From Paenibacillus ehimensis NBRC 15659 (GTDB lineage: Bacteria; Bacillota; Bacilli; Paenibacillales; NBRC-103111): 59,893 bases of DNA. Both the position numbers and the translations under genes were made by a program. Below, piece by piece: positions 31,498-44,414 of the stretch. The DNA lies in NCBI RefSeq assembly GCF_004000785.1, contig NZ_BILX01000039.1, positions 1-59,893 on the forward strand. Reading direction: 5' to 3'. A model generated the notes under the pieces. That model saw only the letters and a list, made by a program, of their open reading frames with translations. It searched no databases and had not been told where the DNA came from. Numbering within the stretch: position 1 is the stretch's first letter; the number at the start of each line of letters is the position of its first letter.

Positions 31498-31509
31498 GGA
31501 GACAACCTG

Positions 31510-33585
<2,076 letters not shown>

Positions 33586-33617
33586 TATAATTAGTTATTT
33601 AAGGAGGCAATCTACTC

Positions 33618-34808
33618 ATGGCAAAAGCGAAATTTGAGCGTAATAAACCGCACGTTAACATTGGTACCATCGGTCACGTTGACCATGGTAAAACAACTTT
33701 GACTGCTGCGATCACGACTGTATTGTCCAAAAAATACGGCGGTGCTGCTGTAGCATTCGACCAAATCGACAAAGCTCCGGAAGAGCGCGAGCGCGGTATC
33801 ACGATCTCCACTGCGCACGTTGAATATGAAACTCCTAACCGTCACTACGCACACGTTGACTGCCCAGGCCACGCCGACTACGTTAAAAACATGATCACTG
33901 GCGCAGCTCAAATGGACGGCGCGATCCTGGTTGTATCCGCAGCTGACGGCCCTATGCCGCAAACTCGCGAGCACATCCTGCTCTCCCGCCAAGTAGGCGT
34001 TCCTTACATCGTCGTATTCCTCAACAAATGCGACATGGTTGAAGACGAAGAGCTTCTTGAACTGGTTGAAATGGAAGTTCGCGACCTGCTCAACGAGTAC
34101 GAGTTCCCGGGCGACGACACTCCGATCGTTCGCGGCGCAGCTCGTGAAGCACTGCAAAACCCAGACGGTCCTTGGGCTGACAAAATCGTTGAGCTGTTCG
34201 AGCACATCGATACTTACATCCCGACGCCTGAGCGCGACACTGACAAGCCTTTCTTGATGCCGGTAGAGGACGTGTTCACGATCACTGGTCGTGGTACCGT
34301 TGCTACAGGTCGTGTAGAGCGCGGTGTAGTTAAAGTCGGCGACGAGATCGAAATCATCGGTCTGGCTGAAGAAACTCGCAAATCCGTTGTTACGGGCGTA
34401 GAAATGTTCCGTAAACTTCTTGATTCCGCTCAAGCGGGCGACAACATCGGCGCACTGCTTCGCGGTGTAGACCGTAAAGACATCGAGCGTGGACAGGTAT
34501 TGGCGAAACCGGGTTCGGTTAAACCGCACACGAACTTCTCCGCTCAAATCTACGTTTTGACAAAAGAAGAGGGTGGACGTCATAAGCCGTTCTTCACTGG
34601 CTACCGTCCGCAATTCTACTTCCGTACAACGGACGTTACGGGTATCATCAACCTGCCGGAAGGCACAGAGATGGTTATGCCTGGCGACAACATCACGGTA
34701 ACGGTTGAGCTGATCGCTCCGATCGCTATCGAAGAAGGTACTCGCTTCGCTATTCGCGAAGGCGGCCGTACCGTTGGTGCCGGTGCCGTTGCTTCCATCA
34801 CGAAGTAA
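33618..34808 (+). CDS. tuf: Elongation factor Tu
   Basis: GTPase that delivers aminoacyl-tRNA, 396 residues. GHVDHGKTT (P loop), [16 protein letters not shown] and C-terminal domains II-III are complete. ATG 33618 follows TAAGGAGGCA. Codon choice is strongly biased, as expected for one of the most abundant cell proteins. It ends the str operon and a strong terminator follows. Confidence 0.98.
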   Translation: MAKAKFERNKPHVNIGTIGHVDHGKTTLTAAITTVLSKKYGGAAVAFDQIDKAPEERERGITISTAHVEYETPNRHYAHVDCPGHADYVKNMITGAAQMDGAILVVSAADGPMPQTREHILLSRQVGVPYIVVFLNKCDMVEDEELLELVEMEVRDLLNEYEFPGDDTPIVRGAAREALQNPDGPWADKIVELFEHIDTYIPTPERDTDKPFLMPVEDVFTITGRGTVATGRVERGVVKVGDEIEIIGLAEETRKSVVTGVEMFRKLLDSAQAGDNIGALLRGVDRKDIERGQVLAKPGSVKPHTNFSAQIYVLTKEEGGRHKPFFTGYRPQFYFRTTDVTGIINLPEGTEMVMPGDNITVTVELIAPIAIEEGTRFAIREGGRTVGAGAVASITK

Positions 34809-34826
34809 TTCTAGTCTCCGGACTTT

Positions 34827-34867
34827 GCCCTTCATCTCTATGAGATGGAGGGCTTTTAATTTTTTTT
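34827..34867 (+). terminator. Terminator of the str operon
   Basis: GCCCTTCATCTC pairs with GAGATGGAGGGC (one G-U pair) over 12 bp with a 3-nt loop, followed by TTTTAATTTTTTTT. Confidence 0.9.
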
Positions 34868-34888
34868 AGGCAAATGTCGAATTTTTTC

Positions 34889-34917
34889 TTGCTTTTTAGT
34901 TTTGTTTTTAATATAAT
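34889..34917 (+). promoter_or_regulatory. Promoter of the S10-spc-alpha cluster
   Basis: TTGCTT (34889-34894), 17 bp, perfect TATAAT (34912-34917), in an AT-rich stretch behind the tuf terminator. No other strong promoter was found until 48854, so it may drive about 27 genes. Confidence 0.75.
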
Positions 34918-34924
34918 AGTGAAC

Positions 34925-35363
<439 letters not shown>

Positions 35364-35417
35364 TATACGATTGTGGATAAATAAGCGACAAGCAAGAGAG
35401 GAAAAGAGGTGTCAACG

Positions 35418-36044
35418 ATGACAAAAGGTATCTTAGGTAAAAAGCTTGGGATGACTCAAGTATTTACACCGGAAGGATTGGTTGTACCGGTAACTGTAAT
35501 TCAAGCGGGTCCTTGCACAGTGCTGCAGAAGAAGGATTCGGAGAACGACGGTTACGAAGCCATCCAAATCGGTTTTGCCGATAAGAAAGAAAAGAACGCG
35601 AACAAACCTGAGTTGGGCCATGCGAAAAAAGCGGGCGCAACGCCTAAGCGCTACGTTAAGGAGCTTCGCGGCGTTCAGATTTCCGAGTATGAAGTTGGCC
35701 AAGAAATCAAAGCCGACGTATTCTCCGAAGGTGAATTCGTTGATGTAACAGGAACGTCCAAAGGTAAAGGGTTCCAAGGCGTTATCAAAAGACATAACCA
35801 ATCTACTGGTCCGATGGCTCACGGTTCCCGTTACCACCGCGGTCCGGGTTCGATGGGTTCCATCCAAGCTAACCGTGTTCCTAAAGGTAAGAAATTGCCG
35901 GGTCACATGGGTACGGAAACCGTTACGATTCAAAAGCTCGAAGTTGTGAAAGTAGACGTAGAACGCAACGTTCTTCTGATCAAAGGCTCCATTCCGGGTC
36001 CTAAAAACAGCTTCGTTACGATAAAGTCTTCGGTGAAGAAGTAA
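35418..36044 (+). CDS. rplC: 50S ribosomal protein L3
   Basis: Early-assembly protein near the peptidyl transferase centre, 208 residues. Family text includes [14 protein letters not shown] at the start and [12 protein letters not shown] near 118. ATG 35418 lies 6 nt after AAGAGGTG; a GTG at 35409 is part of that site. Confidence 0.96.
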   Translation: MTKGILGKKLGMTQVFTPEGLVVPVTVIQAGPCTVLQKKDSENDGYEAIQIGFADKKEKNANKPELGHAKKAGATPKRYVKELRGVQISEYEVGQEIKADVFSEGEFVDVTGTSKGKGFQGVIKRHNQSTGPMAHGSRYHRGPGSMGSIQANRVPKGKKLPGHMGTETVTIQKLEVVKVDVERNVLLIKGSIPGPKNSFVTIKSSVKK

Positions 36045-36068
36045 GAAAGCGGGAAAGGAGGATAACAA

Positions 36069-36692
36069 ATGCCAAAAGTAGCAGTGTTTAACGTTAGTGG
36101 TGCCCAAGTAGGCGAAGTGGAACTCGCGGATAGCGTGTTCGGAATCGAGCCGCACGTTCATGTGTTGAATGAAGCGGTATTGATGCAGCGTGCGTCCCTT
36201 CGTGCCGGTACGCATAAAACGAAAGGTCGTTCCGAGGTTCGCGGCGGTGGCCGTAAGCCGTGGAAACAAAAAGGCACAGGCCGTGCTCGTCAAGGTAGCA
36301 TCCGCTCTCCGCAATGGAAAGGCGGCGGTACCGTTTTTGGTCCGACACCTCGCAGCTATGCCTACAAACTGCCTAAAAAAGTTCGTCGTTTGGCGATCAA
36401 ATCCGCGTTGTCTTCCAAGGTGAAGGCGAGCGAAATTATCGTGCTTGACCAATTGCAAATGGCTCAGCCGAAAACGAAAGAATTTGCAGCGATTTTGAAT
36501 AACCTCAAAGTGGATCGTAAAGCTTTGGTTGTGACGGCTGCGTATGACGAGAACGTAGCATTGTCCGCACGTAACATTCCTGGCGTGAAGTTTGTTGCTG
36601 CTGAAGGAATCAACGTGCTTGATGTTATGGTTTACGACAAGCTGATCATTACGAAGGATGCGGTGCAAAAGGTAGAGGAGGTGTTTGCGTAA
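36069..36692 (+). CDS. rplD: 50S ribosomal protein L4
   Basis: Lines the exit tunnel by its extended loop, seen as [20 protein letters not shown] near 55-75. It has 207 residues. ATG 36069 follows AAAGGAGGAT. In E. coli L4 represses this operon; no such evidence is visible here. Its stop overlaps rplW in TAATG. Confidence 0.97.
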   Translation: MPKVAVFNVSGAQVGEVELADSVFGIEPHVHVLNEAVLMQRASLRAGTHKTKGRSEVRGGGRKPWKQKGTGRARQGSIRSPQWKGGGTVFGPTPRSYAYKLPKKVRRLAIKSALSSKVKASEIIVLDQLQMAQPKTKEFAAILNNLKVDRKALVVTAAYDENVALSARNIPGVKFVAAEGINVLDVMVYDKLIITKDAVQKVEEVFA

Positions 36693-36988
36693 TGAAAAAC
36701 CCTCGCGATATTATTAAGCGCCCGGTCATTACCGAACGTTCCAGCGAAATGATGGCGGAAAAGAAATATGTGTTCGAAGTGGACATCCGTTCGAACAAAA
36801 CGGAAGTCAAACAAGCGATCGAGCAAATCTTCAAAGTAAAAGTAACGAACGTGAATACGCTCAGAATGCCGGCGAAGCCGAAGCGTTATGGCCGCTATTC
36901 CGGATATACGTCCGAATGGAAAAAAGCGATCGTTACTTTAAGCGCAGACAGCAAAGAACTGGAGTTCTTTGAAAACTCGCAAGTTTAA
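36692..36988 (+). CDS. rplW: 50S ribosomal protein L23
   Basis: Exit-tunnel-rim protein that docks trigger factor, SRP and the translocon. It has 98 residues, starting [23 protein letters not shown] 36692 shares its A with the rplD stop, and AGAGGAGGTG lies in the rplD end, so the two are coupled. Confidence 0.97.
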   Translation: MKNPRDIIKRPVITERSSEMMAEKKYVFEVDIRSNKTEVKQAIEQIFKVKVTNVNTLRMPAKPKRYGRYSGYTSEWKKAIVTLSADSKELEFFENSQV

Positions 36989-37014
36989 TTTTTTGAAGTA
37001 AGGAGGGAATCCAC

Positions 37015-37845
37015 GTGCCAATTAAAAAATATAAACCAACCTCTCCTGCAAGACGTGCGATGTCGGTTTCTACTTTTGAAGAAATCACAACATCCACACC
37101 GGAGAAATCGCTTTTGGCTCCTCTGAGCAAAAAAGCGGGTCGGAACAACCAAGGTAAAATTACGGTTCGTCACCAAGGCGGCGGACACAAACGTAAATAC
37201 CGCATCATCGATTTCAAACGGAACAAAGATGGAATACCTGGTCGCGTTGCTACAATCGAATACGACCCGAACCGTTCCGCTAACATCGCATTGATCCACT
37301 ACGTGGATGGCGAGAAACGCTACATCATCGCTCCGAAAGGCTTGAAAGTGGGCGATCAAATCGTATCCGGTCCGGATGCCGACATCAAAATCGGTAACGC
37401 GCTTCCTTTGGAAAACATTCCGGTAGGTACGGTTATCCACAACATCGAGCTGAAGCCTGGCAAAGGCGGACAATTGGTTCGCGCAGCTGGTACGGAAGCT
37501 CAATTGCTCGGTAAAGAAGAGCAATATGTAACGGTTCGCTTGTCTTCCGGCGAAATGAGAAAAATCCTCAAAGTTTGCCGCGCAACCATCGGTTCCGTAG
37601 GTAACGAGGATTACGAACTCGTGAAGATCGGTAAAGCCGGCCGTGCTCGTTGGCTGGGTCAAAGACCGGAAGTTCGCGGTTCCGTTATGAACCCGAACGA
37701 TCACCCGCACGGTGGTGGTGAAGGTCGCTCCCCGATCGGCCGCAAATCCCCGATGTCTCCTTGGGGCAAACCGACGCTCGGATACAAAACGCGGAAGAAA
37801 AACAAAGCTTCCAATCAATATATTGTACGTCGCCGCACGAAGTAA
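37015..37845 (+). CDS. rplB: 50S ribosomal protein L2
   Basis: Needed for subunit joining and peptidyl transfer, 276 residues. The conserved C-terminal block [14 protein letters not shown] (with the key histidine) and [10 protein letters not shown] are intact. GTG 37015 follows AAGGAGGGAA. Confidence 0.97.
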   Translation: MPIKKYKPTSPARRAMSVSTFEEITTSTPEKSLLAPLSKKAGRNNQGKITVRHQGGGHKRKYRIIDFKRNKDGIPGRVATIEYDPNRSANIALIHYVDGEKRYIIAPKGLKVGDQIVSGPDADIKIGNALPLENIPVGTVIHNIELKPGKGGQLVRAAGTEAQLLGKEEQYVTVRLSSGEMRKILKVCRATIGSVGNEDYELVKIGKAGRARWLGQRPEVRGSVMNPNDHPHGGGEGRSPIGRKSPMSPWGKPTLGYKTRKKNKASNQYIVRRRTK

Positions 37846-37884
37846 TTACTTTTTCGGTTCGGTTAAAGAAGGGAGGAACGAAGC

Positions 37885-38163
37885 ATGGGTCGCAGTTTGA
37901 AAAAAGGGCCTTTCGTAGATGGCTACCTTTTGAAGAAAGTGGAAGACATGAACGCAAGCAGCAAGAAGCAAGTGATCAAAACTTGGTCTCGCCGCTCGAC
38001 GATTTTCCCGCAATTCATCGGTCACACGTTCGGTGTGTATGACGGCAGAAAGCATGTTCCGGTATACGTAACGGAAGATATGGTCGGACATAAACTCGGT
38101 GAGTTTGCACCAACCCGTACTTACAAAGGGCACGACGACGACAAGAAGACGGGTAAACGCTAG
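37885..38163 (+). CDS. rpsS: 30S ribosomal protein S19
   Basis: 30S head protein near bridge B1a. The 92 residues contain [20 protein letters not shown] and [23 protein letters not shown] (in part). ATG 37885 lies after AAGGGAGG. Confidence 0.97.
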   Translation: MGRSLKKGPFVDGYLLKKVEDMNASSKKQVIKTWSRRSTIFPQFIGHTFGVYDGRKHVPVYVTEDMVGHKLGEFAPTRTYKGHDDDKKTGKR

Positions 38164-38208
38164 GCTCGGAACCTACAGATCAGTTTGTGAATGAGAGGAG
38201 GTACATCC

Positions 38209-38544
38209 ATGCAACAAGCTAAAGCTATTGCAAGATACGTTCGAATTGCTCCGCGCAAAGCGCAACTCGTTGTTGACTTGATCCGCGGTAAGCAAGTGGG
38301 CGAAGCGATTGCGATTCTGCGTCACACGCCGAAAGCGGCTTCCCCGATCGTTGAGAAATTGCTCAACTCGGCTATTGCCAATGCGGAGCATAACTACTCC
38401 ATGGATCCTAATAGTCTGGTGGTTTCGCAAGTATTTGTGGACCAAGGCCCGACTTTGAAAAGATTCCGTCCTCGTGCGATGGGTCGTGCGAGCCGCATCA
38501 ATAAACGTACCAGCCACATTACATTAGTGGTATCTGAGAAATAA
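38209..38544 (+). CDS. rplV: 50S ribosomal protein L22
   Basis: Its beta hairpin lines the exit tunnel and affects macrolide sensitivity. The 111 residues include [20 protein letters not shown] and the hairpin [17 protein letters not shown], wild type in appearance. ATG 38209 follows AGAGGAGGTAC; an ATG at 38191 encodes the ribosome site and is rejected. Confidence 0.97.
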   Translation: MQQAKAIARYVRIAPRKAQLVVDLIRGKQVGEAIAILRHTPKAASPIVEKLLNSAIANAEHNYSMDPNSLVVSQVFVDQGPTLKRFRPRAMGRASRINKRTSHITLVVSEK

Positions 38545-38557
38545 GGAGGGACAACGT

Positions 38558-39223
38558 GTGGGTCAAAAAGTAAACCCGGTAGGACTTCGTATCGGCATTA
38601 TCCGTGATTGGGAATCCAAATGGTACGCCGGCAAAGATTTCGGCGATCTGCTGATGGAAGACGTAAAAATCCGTGAATATTTGAAACAAAAGTTGAAAGA
38701 ATCTGCCGTTTCCCGCATTGAGATCGAGCGTGCCGCTAATCGCGTGAACGTGACGATTCATACGGCGAAGCCAGGTATGGTTATCGGTAAAGGCGGTTCC
38801 GAGGTTGAAGTTATCCGCGGCTACCTGACTAAGCTGACGAACGGCAAAAAAGTACACATCAACATCTCTGAAGTAAAACAACCGGAACTGGATGCGATCT
38901 TGGTTGCAGAAAGCATTGCACAACAATTGGAGCGTCGCGTATCGTTCCGTCGTGCATTGAAACAAGCAATTCAAAGAACGATGAGAGCCGGTGCAAAAGG
39001 GATCAAGACATCGGTCAGCGGTCGTCTGGGCGGAGCGGAAATCGCCAGAACGGAAGGTTACAGCGAGGGTACGGTTCCTCTTCATACATTGCGTGCGGAC
39101 ATCGACTATGGTACGGCAGAAGCTCACACCACTTACGGTCGGATCGGCGTAAAAGTATGGATCTATCGTGGCGAAGTTCTTCCAACGGCTAAGAAAAAGG
39201 CTGCTACGGAAGGAGGCAACTAA
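38558..39223 (+). CDS. rpsC: 30S ribosomal protein S3
   Basis: mRNA-entry-channel protein with KH domain, 221 residues. [22 protein letters not shown] opens the protein (shortened: [14 protein letters not shown]) and the KH loop is [17 protein letters not shown] 38558 follows AAGGAGGGAC. Confidence 0.97.
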   Translation: MGQKVNPVGLRIGIIRDWESKWYAGKDFGDLLMEDVKIREYLKQKLKESAVSRIEIERAANRVNVTIHTAKPGMVIGKGGSEVEVIRGYLTKLTNGKKVHINISEVKQPELDAILVAESIAQQLERRVSFRRALKQAIQRTMRAGAKGIKTSVSGRLGGAEIARTEGYSEGTVPLHTLRADIDYGTAEAHTTYGRIGVKVWIYRGEVLPTAKKKAATEGGN

Positions 39224-39225
39224 TC

Positions 39226-39660
39226 ATGTTAGTTCCTAAACGTGTGAAACACCGCAAAGAGCACCGTGGCAACATGCGCGGTCGCGCCAAAGGCGGTACG
39301 GAAGTTCATTTCGGAGAATACGGCTTGCAAGCGATGGAGCCGGCTTGGGTAACCAACCGTCAAATCGAAGCTGCCCGTATTGCGATGACTCGTTACATCA
39401 AGCGGGGCGGTAAAGTTTGGATCAAAATTTTCCCTTCCAAACCGATCACCCAAAAGCCGCTTGAAGTTCGGATGGGTAGCGGTAAAGGTAACGTAGAAAA
39501 ATGGGTTGCTGTCGTTAAGCCGGGTAAAGTTCTGTTCGAACTGGCCGGCGTAAGCGAAGAAATCGCCCGTGAAGCTATGCGTCTCGCCTCTCACAAGCTG
39601 CCGATCAAAACGAAGTTTGTGAAAAGAGAAGAAGTGGGTGGTGAAGCAAATGAAAGCTAG
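39226..39660 (+). CDS. rplP: 50S ribosomal protein L16
   Basis: Contacts A-site tRNA near the peptidyl transferase centre. It has 144 residues with [35 protein letters not shown] and [18 protein letters not shown] 39226 is only 2 nt from the rpsC stop, with GAAGGAGG before it. Overlaps rpmC by 11 bp. Confidence 0.97.
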   Translation: MLVPKRVKHRKEHRGNMRGRAKGGTEVHFGEYGLQAMEPAWVTNRQIEAARIAMTRYIKRGGKVWIKIFPSKPITQKPLEVRMGSGKGNVEKWVAVVKPGKVLFELAGVSEEIAREAMRLASHKLPIKTKFVKREEVGGEANES

Positions 39661-39850
39661 TGAATTTCGCAACTTAACCACTGCTGAGATCGAACAAAAG
39701 ATTGCCGGATTTAAAGAGCAGCTCTTTAACCTCCGTTTTCAACTGGCTACAGGTCAACTGGATAATCCCGTACAAATTCAAAAAGTCCGCAAAGAGATTG
39801 CCCGGGCAAAGACTGTTTTGCGTGAAAGAGAATTGGGAATCACTAGTTAA
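39650..39850 (+). CDS. rpmC: 50S ribosomal protein L29
   Basis: Exit-site protein of 66 residues, two long helices, with [20 protein letters not shown] and [14 protein letters not shown] 39650 is chosen by homology; GTG 39638 is in frame but would sit in the ribosome site GGGTGGTG. Start lies inside the rplP end. Confidence 0.95.
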   Translation: MKASEFRNLTTAEIEQKIAGFKEQLFNLRFQLATGQLDNPVQIQKVRKEIARAKTVLRERELGITS

Positions 39851-39874
39851 TGAATGAGAGAGGAGGATCTCAGA

Positions 39875-40138
39875 ATGGCTGAACGCAACGAGCGTAAAAC
39901 GCAGCTGGGTAAAGTCGTAAGCGACAAAATGGACAAAACCATCGTTGTGGCTGTAGAAACCTACAAAAAACACGACTTGTACCACAAACGCATTAAATAT
40001 ACGAAAAAATTCAAAGCTCATGACGAAAACAACGAAGCGAAAATCGGCGATGTTGTTAAAATCATGGAAACTCGTCCGCTTTCCAAAGACAAGCGTTGGA
40101 GACTGGTCGAAGTCGTAGAAAAAGCGGTTATCGTTTAA
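39875..40138 (+). CDS. rpsQ: 30S ribosomal protein S17
   Basis: OB-fold protein that binds helices 7 and 11 of 16S rRNA. The 87 residues include [20 protein letters not shown] and [22 protein letters not shown] (in part). ATG 39875 follows AGAGGAGGATC; the frame opens earlier at 39854 within that region. Confidence 0.96.
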   Translation: MAERNERKTQLGKVVSDKMDKTIVVAVETYKKHDLYHKRIKYTKKFKAHDENNEAKIGDVVKIMETRPLSKDKRWRLVEVVEKAVIV

Positions 40139-40179
40139 TATAAGCTTCGGGCATCAATTCCGGAAGGAGGGAATACACA

Positions 40180-40548
40180 ATGATTCAACCTTTTACTCGT
40201 TTGAACGTAGCTGACAACTCTGGTGCGAAGCAACTGATGTGTATCCGCGTGTTGGGTGGTACGGGTCGTCGTACGGCTAACATCGGTGATCTGATCATCT
40301 GCTCCGTGAAAGAAGCAACACCAGGTGGCGTTGTCAAAAAGGGCGACGTTGTTAAAGCAGTAGTCGTGCGTACGAGACGCGGTGCTCGCCGTAAGGACGG
40401 ATCCTACATCAGCTTTGACGAGAACGCAGCCGTAGTTGTAAAAGAAGATAAGAGCCCGCGCGGCACACGTATCTTCGGACCGGTTGCCCGCGAACTTCGC
40501 GACAGAGACTTCATGAAAATCGTTTCTCTGGCTCCGGAAGTTATCTAA
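40180..40548 (+). CDS. rplN: 50S ribosomal protein L14
   Basis: Forms intersubunit bridges B5 and B8. It has 122 residues with [19 protein letters not shown] and [20 protein letters not shown] 40180 follows GGAAGGAGGG. First gene of the classical spc group, with no visible separate promoter. Confidence 0.97.
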   Translation: MIQPFTRLNVADNSGAKQLMCIRVLGGTGRRTANIGDLIICSVKEATPGGVVKKGDVVKAVVVRTRRGARRKDGSYISFDENAAVVVKEDKSPRGTRIFGPVARELRDRDFMKIVSLAPEVI

Positions 40549-40561
40549 TAAACAAGCAGCT

Positions 40562-40591
40562 GCTTACGAAGTCGGCTTTCATAGGAAAGTT
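40562..40591 (+). repeat. Hairpin repeat unit before rplX
   Basis: GCTTACGAAGTC followed by GGCTTTC (40574-40580), loop ATAG and GAAAGTT (40585-40591). Its pairing includes two G-U pairs. It belongs to the same family as the rplJ array and ends 1 nt before GTAGGAGGTG of rplX. Confidence 0.75.
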
Positions 40592-40608
40592 TGTAGGAGG
40601 TGTACACA

Positions 40609-40962
40609 GTGCCAAAACAACCGAAGAAACTCGAGTCTCATAACAATAAATTGCACGTGAAAAAAGACGATACGGTTTTTGTTATCACCGGTAAAGACAA
40701 AGGGAAGAAAGGCCGCGTTATCGCAGCATTCCCTCGTGAAAACCGTGTGTTGGTCGAAGGCGTGAACATGATCAAGAAGCATTCCAAGCCTTCCCAACAA
40801 AATCCGCAAGGCGGCATTATCACGCAAGAAGCTCCGATCCACGTGTCCAACGTGATGCTGGTAGATCCGAAGAGCGGCCAACCTACTCGCGTAGGTTACA
40901 AAGTGCTGGATAACGGCAAAAAAGTTCGCGTTGCGAAAAAATCCGGCGAAGTTATCGACTAA
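40609..40962 (+). CDS. rplX: 50S ribosomal protein L24
   Basis: Assembly-initiator protein with a KOW motif ([18 protein letters not shown]). GTG 40609 lies 8 nt after GTAGGAGGTG and gives 117 residues; an upstream GTG at 40600 is part of the site. It is preceded by one hairpin repeat unit. Confidence 0.96.
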   Translation: MPKQPKKLESHNNKLHVKKDDTVFVITGKDKGKKGRVIAAFPRENRVLVEGVNMIKKHSKPSQQNPQGGIITQEAPIHVSNVMLVDPKSGQPTRVGYKVLDNGKKVRVAKKSGEVID

Positions 40963-40994
40963 TCGTATAAGTAAGAAAGGAGGTACACGGATTC

Positions 40995-41537
40995 ATGGCT
41001 GCAAGAATGAAAGATCGCTTTTTGAACGAAATTACGCCTGCCCTGATGCAGAAATTCAACTACACCACGGTGATGCAGGTTCCGAAAATTGAAAAAGTGG
41101 TTATCAACATGGGTGTAGGCGAAGCAGTTGCCAACTCCAAAGTGCTCGATACCGCTGTTAACGATCTGCAGATGATCTCCGGACAAAAGCCGGTTATCAC
41201 CAGAGCGAAAAAATCGATCGCAGGCTTCAAGCTGCGTGAAAATATGCCGATCGGTGTGAAAGTTACGCTTCGCGGCGAGCGTATGTATCACTTCCTGGAT
41301 AAATTGTTCAATGTTGCTCTTCCTCGCGTACGCGACTTCCGCGGTGTATCGACCAAGGCTTTTGACGGCCGCGGCAACTACACGCTCGGTTTGAAAGAAC
41401 AACTCATCTTCCCGGAGATTGAGTACGATAAAGTGGATAAAGTGCGCGGTATGGATATCGTTATCGTCACAACGGCTAAAACGGACGAAGAGTCCCGCGA
41501 ATTGTTGGCTCAATTGGGCATGCCGTTTTCCAAATAA
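40995..41537 (+). CDS. rplE: 50S ribosomal protein L5
   Basis: 5S rRNA-binding protein that contacts P-site tRNA. The 180 residues include [33 protein letters not shown] and [20 protein letters not shown] 40995 follows AAGGAGGTACACGG at the long end of normal spacing. Confidence 0.97.
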   Translation: MAARMKDRFLNEITPALMQKFNYTTVMQVPKIEKVVINMGVGEAVANSKVLDTAVNDLQMISGQKPVITRAKKSIAGFKLRENMPIGVKVTLRGERMYHFLDKLFNVALPRVRDFRGVSTKAFDGRGNYTLGLKEQLIFPEIEYDKVDKVRGMDIVIVTTAKTDEESRELLAQLGMPFSK

Positions 41538-41540
41538 CAT

Positions 41541-41571
41541 GCTTATGAAGCAAGTTTCCTAATGGAGACTT
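41541..41571 (+). repeat. Hairpin repeat unit before rpsZ
   Basis: GCTTATGAAGC then AAGTTTCC (41552-41559), loop TAAT and GGAGACTT (41564-41571), 8 bp with one G-U pair. Stem bases differ from the other copies but pairing is kept. The 3' arm runs straight into TGGAGGTG of rpsZ. Confidence 0.75.
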
Positions 41572-41588
41572 TGGAGGTGTAAACTGAA

Positions 41589-41774
41589 GTGGCAAAAACT
41601 TCGATGAAGATTAAGCAGCAGCGTCCTCCGAAATTCAAGGTGCAGGCTTACACACGCTGCGAACGCTGCGGTCGCCCGCATTCCGTATTACGGAAATTCA
41701 AAATTTGCAGAATTTGCTTCCGCGAATTGGCATACAAAGGCCAGATTCCTGGCGTGAAGAAAGCAAGCTGGTAA
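41589..41774 (+). CDS. rpsZ: 30S ribosomal protein S14 type Z
   Basis: Zinc-binding short form of S14, 61 residues, with [10 protein letters not shown] and CRICFRELA supplying four cysteines. GTG 41589 follows TTGGAGGTG. A paralogue without zinc, used under zinc limitation in relatives, is not in this window. Confidence 0.96.
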   Translation: MAKTSMKIKQQRPPKFKVQAYTRCERCGRPHSVLRKFKICRICFRELAYKGQIPGVKKASW

Positions 41775-41807
41775 ACTTTAAGCTCTCGGGAAGGAGGTTC
41801 ACTACAC

Positions 41808-42206
41808 ATGGTTATGTCCGATCCAATTGCAGATATGCTTACACGCATCCGCAACGCTAATGTCGTTCGTCATGAAACTGTCGAAATTCCGGCTTCGAAG
41901 GTCAAAAGAGAAATCGCTGAGATCCTCAAGAAGGAAGGCTTCATTCGTGACGCTGAATATATCGAAGACAGCAAGCAAGGCATCATCCGCTTGTTCCTGA
42001 AATACGGCCCTAACAATGAGCGCGTTATTACAGGACTTAAAAGAATCAGCAAACCGGGCCTTCGCGTTTACGCGAAAAGCCAAGAAGTGCCTCGCGTACT
42101 TGGCGGTTTGGGAATCGCAATTCTGTCCACGTCCAAAGGCGTGATGACGGATAAAGAAGCTCGTCAATCCAAAGCTGGCGGAGAGGTAATCTGCTACGTT
42201 TGGTAA
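41808..42206 (+). CDS. rpsH: 30S ribosomal protein S8
   Basis: Central assembly protein that binds helix 21 of 16S rRNA. It has 132 residues, with [19 protein letters not shown] and [20 protein letters not shown] 41808 follows GGAAGGAGGTTC. In E. coli S8 represses the spc operon; not shown here. Confidence 0.97.
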   Translation: MVMSDPIADMLTRIRNANVVRHETVEIPASKVKREIAEILKKEGFIRDAEYIEDSKQGIIRLFLKYGPNNERVITGLKRISKPGLRVYAKSQEVPRVLGGLGIAILSTSKGVMTDKEARQSKAGGEVICYVW

Positions 42207-42237
42207 TCAAGATTTTGAATGAACGGAGGTGCACAAC

Positions 42238-42780
42238 ATGTCCCGTATTGGTCGCAAACCGATCACGATCCCAAGCGGAGTAAACGTGACTATTGACAAT
42301 ACACTCATTACGGTAAAAGGTCCGAAAGGCACTTTGAGCCGTGAATTGCATAGAGATATGAAGATCAGCGTTGAGGACAATGTTCTGACCGTAGAACGTC
42401 CTTCCGACAATAAATTGCACCGCTCTCTGCATGGTACGACCCGCAGCGTCGTACAAAACATGGTTAGCGGAGTAACTGATGGTTTTGTTAAAACTCTTGA
42501 TCTCGTCGGCGTAGGTTACCGTGCGAACAAATCCGGCAACAAGCTGGTTCTGAACGTCGGTTACTCCCACCCGGTCGAAATCGAGCCGGAGAACGGCATC
42601 GAGTTCGAAGTTCCTTCCAACACCAAGATCATCGTTAAAGGGATCGACAAAGAGTTGGTTGGAGCTACAGCAGCAAAAGTTCGTTCCGTTCGTGAGCCTG
42701 AGCCGTACAAAGGCAAAGGTATCAAATACGAAGGCGAGCGTATCCTTCGCAAAGAAGGTAAAGCCGGTAAAAAGAAATAA
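42238..42780 (+). CDS. rplF: 50S ribosomal protein L6
   Basis: Duplicated-domain protein next to the sarcin-ricin loop, 180 residues: [15 protein letters not shown] at the start and [15 protein letters not shown] near the end. ATG 42238 follows ACGGAGGTGC; GTG 42229 falls in that site. Confidence 0.97.
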   Translation: MSRIGRKPITIPSGVNVTIDNTLITVKGPKGTLSRELHRDMKISVEDNVLTVERPSDNKLHRSLHGTTRSVVQNMVSGVTDGFVKTLDLVGVGYRANKSGNKLVLNVGYSHPVEIEPENGIEFEVPSNTKIIVKGIDKELVGATAAKVRSVREPEPYKGKGIKYEGERILRKEGKAGKKK

Positions 42781-42845
42781 GGCTGCTTAAGCTGATCGCA
42801 TAATCCGAACTTCGGATGATCCAACTCGAAAGGAGTGAACCTCGA

Positions 42846-43214
42846 ATGATTACCAAAGGCGACAAAAACAAAGCGCGTTTGAAAAGACATCTTCGCGTTC
42901 GTAAGAAAATTCAAGGAACGGCGGAACGTCCTCGTCTGAACATTTTCCGTTCCTCTAAGCATATGTACGCACAACTGATCGACGACGTTAAAGGCGTAAC
43001 GATCGCAGCTGCTTCCACGCAGGACAAAGAGCTCAGAGAAGGCCTTGGCAACGGCGGTAACGCTGAAGCGGCTTCGAAAGTCGGAACTCTGATCGCTGAG
43101 CGTGCGAAAAAAGCAGGTGTCGTGAAAGTCGTTTTCGACCGCGGCGGTTACCTGTACCATGGACGTGTTAAAGCACTTGCAGACGCTGCTCGTGAAGCAG
43201 GTCTTGAATTCTAA
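42846..43214 (+). CDS. rplR: 50S ribosomal protein L18
   Basis: 5S rRNA-binding protein of the central protuberance, 122 residues, with [20 protein letters not shown] and [23 protein letters not shown] 42846 follows AAAGGAGTGAACCTC. The 65-nt gap before it holds a small ATCCG/CGGAT hairpin (about 42803-42817). Confidence 0.96.
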   Translation: MITKGDKNKARLKRHLRVRKKIQGTAERPRLNIFRSSKHMYAQLIDDVKGVTIAAASTQDKELREGLGNGGNAEAASKVGTLIAERAKKAGVVKVVFDRGGYLYHGRVKALADAAREAGLEF

Positions 43215-43243
43215 TCCAATTCATCAATAAGGAGGTAAAGGAC

Positions 43244-43741
43244 TTGCGTATTGATCCCAATACATTAGAACTGACTGAAAAAGTCGTTCATATTAACCGC
43301 GTAGCTAAAGTCGTAAAGGGCGGTCGCCGTTTCAGCTTTAGCGCACTCGTGGTTGTGGGCGACGGCAAAGGTTGGGTAGGCGCGGGAATCGGTAAAGCTT
43401 CCGAGGTACCTGATGCGATTCGCAAAGGCATCGAAGACGCGAAGAAAAACCTGATTCACGTTCCTATCGTCGGAACGACTATTCCTCACATGGTGATCGG
43501 ACATTTCGGCGCAGGACGCGTATTGCTTAAGCCTGCTTCGAAAGGTACCGGAGTTATCGCCGGCGGCCCGGTTCGTGCGGTTCTTGAACTGGCAGGCGTA
43601 GGCGACATTCTGACGAAGTCCCTCGGGTCTTCGAACTCCATCAACATGGTTAACGCTACTCTGGAAGGCTTACAGCGCCTGAAGCGTGCGGAAGAGGTTG
43701 CTAAGCTTCGCGGTAAAACCGTAGAAGAACTCTTAGGTTAG
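43244..43741 (+). CDS. rpsE: 30S ribosomal protein S5
   Basis: Ribosomal accuracy protein at the mRNA entry channel, 165 residues. [20 protein letters not shown] and [16 protein letters not shown] are intact. The start is TTG 43244, 8 nt after AAGGAGGT; no better start preserves the family N-terminus. Confidence 0.96.
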   Translation: MRIDPNTLELTEKVVHINRVAKVVKGGRRFSFSALVVVGDGKGWVGAGIGKASEVPDAIRKGIEDAKKNLIHVPIVGTTIPHMVIGHFGAGRVLLKPASKGTGVIAGGPVRAVLELAGVGDILTKSLGSSNSINMVNATLEGLQRLKRAEEVAKLRGKTVEELLG

Positions 43742-43751
43742 GAGGGATACC

Positions 43752-43940
43752 ATGGCTAAGCAACTGCAAATTACCCTCAAGCGCAGCCTGATCGGTCGTC
43801 CTGAAACTCAGCGTCGTACGGTTACGGCTCTCGGACTTCGCAAATTGCATCAATCCGTTACTCAACAAGACAATGCTGCGATCCGCGGCATGGTTAACCA
43901 AGTAAGTCACTTGGTCGAAGTTAAAGAAATCGAAGCTTAA
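43752..43940 (+). CDS. rpmD: 50S ribosomal protein L30
   Basis: Small 50S protein of 62 residues with [20 protein letters not shown] and [13 protein letters not shown] 43752 follows TTAGGAGGGATACC; the ribosome site overlaps the rpsE stop. Confidence 0.96.
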   Translation: MAKQLQITLKRSLIGRPETQRRTVTALGLRKLHQSVTQQDNAAIRGMVNQVSHLVEVKEIEA

Positions 43941-43973
43941 GGTTTTAACATATAGCTAGAGGAGGTGCAAACG

Positions 43974-44414
43974 ATGAAATTGCATGAGCTTTCTTCCGCT
44001 CCAGGTTCCCGCGATACGCGCAAGCGTGTAGGTCGTGGTATCGGTAGTGGAATGGGTAAAACAGCTACTCGCGGTCACAAAGGTCAAAACGCCCGTTCCG
44101 GCGGCGGTGTCCGTCCGGGCTTCGAAGGCGGTCAGAACCCGCTTTATCGTCGCTTGCCAAAACGTGGATTTAACAACAGATTCCGTACGGAATATGCGGT
44201 TATCAACGTAGAGGATTTGAACAAGTTTGCAGCAGGTACGGAAGTAACTCCTGAAGTTCTTTTGGAATCCGGCATCGTGAAAAACCCTAAAGACGGCATC
44301 AAAATTTTGGGTAACGGTGAAATCACGGTTCAGCTGAACGTTAAGGCTAGCAAGTTCTCCCAATCTGCGGTAGAGAAAATCCAGGCTGCCGGCGGTAAAA
44401 CCGAGGTGATTTAA
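43974..44414 (+). CDS. rplO: 50S ribosomal protein L15
   Basis: Late-assembly protein, 146 residues. The glycine- and arginine-rich N-terminus ([20 protein letters not shown]) and [18 protein letters not shown] are typical. ATG 43974 follows AGAGGAGGTGC. Its stop overlaps secY in TAATG. Confidence 0.96.
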   Translation: MKLHELSSAPGSRDTRKRVGRGIGSGMGKTATRGHKGQNARSGGGVRPGFEGGQNPLYRRLPKRGFNNRFRTEYAVINVEDLNKFAAGTEVTPEVLLESGIVKNPKDGIKILGNGEITVQLNVKASKFSQSAVEKIQAAGGKTEVI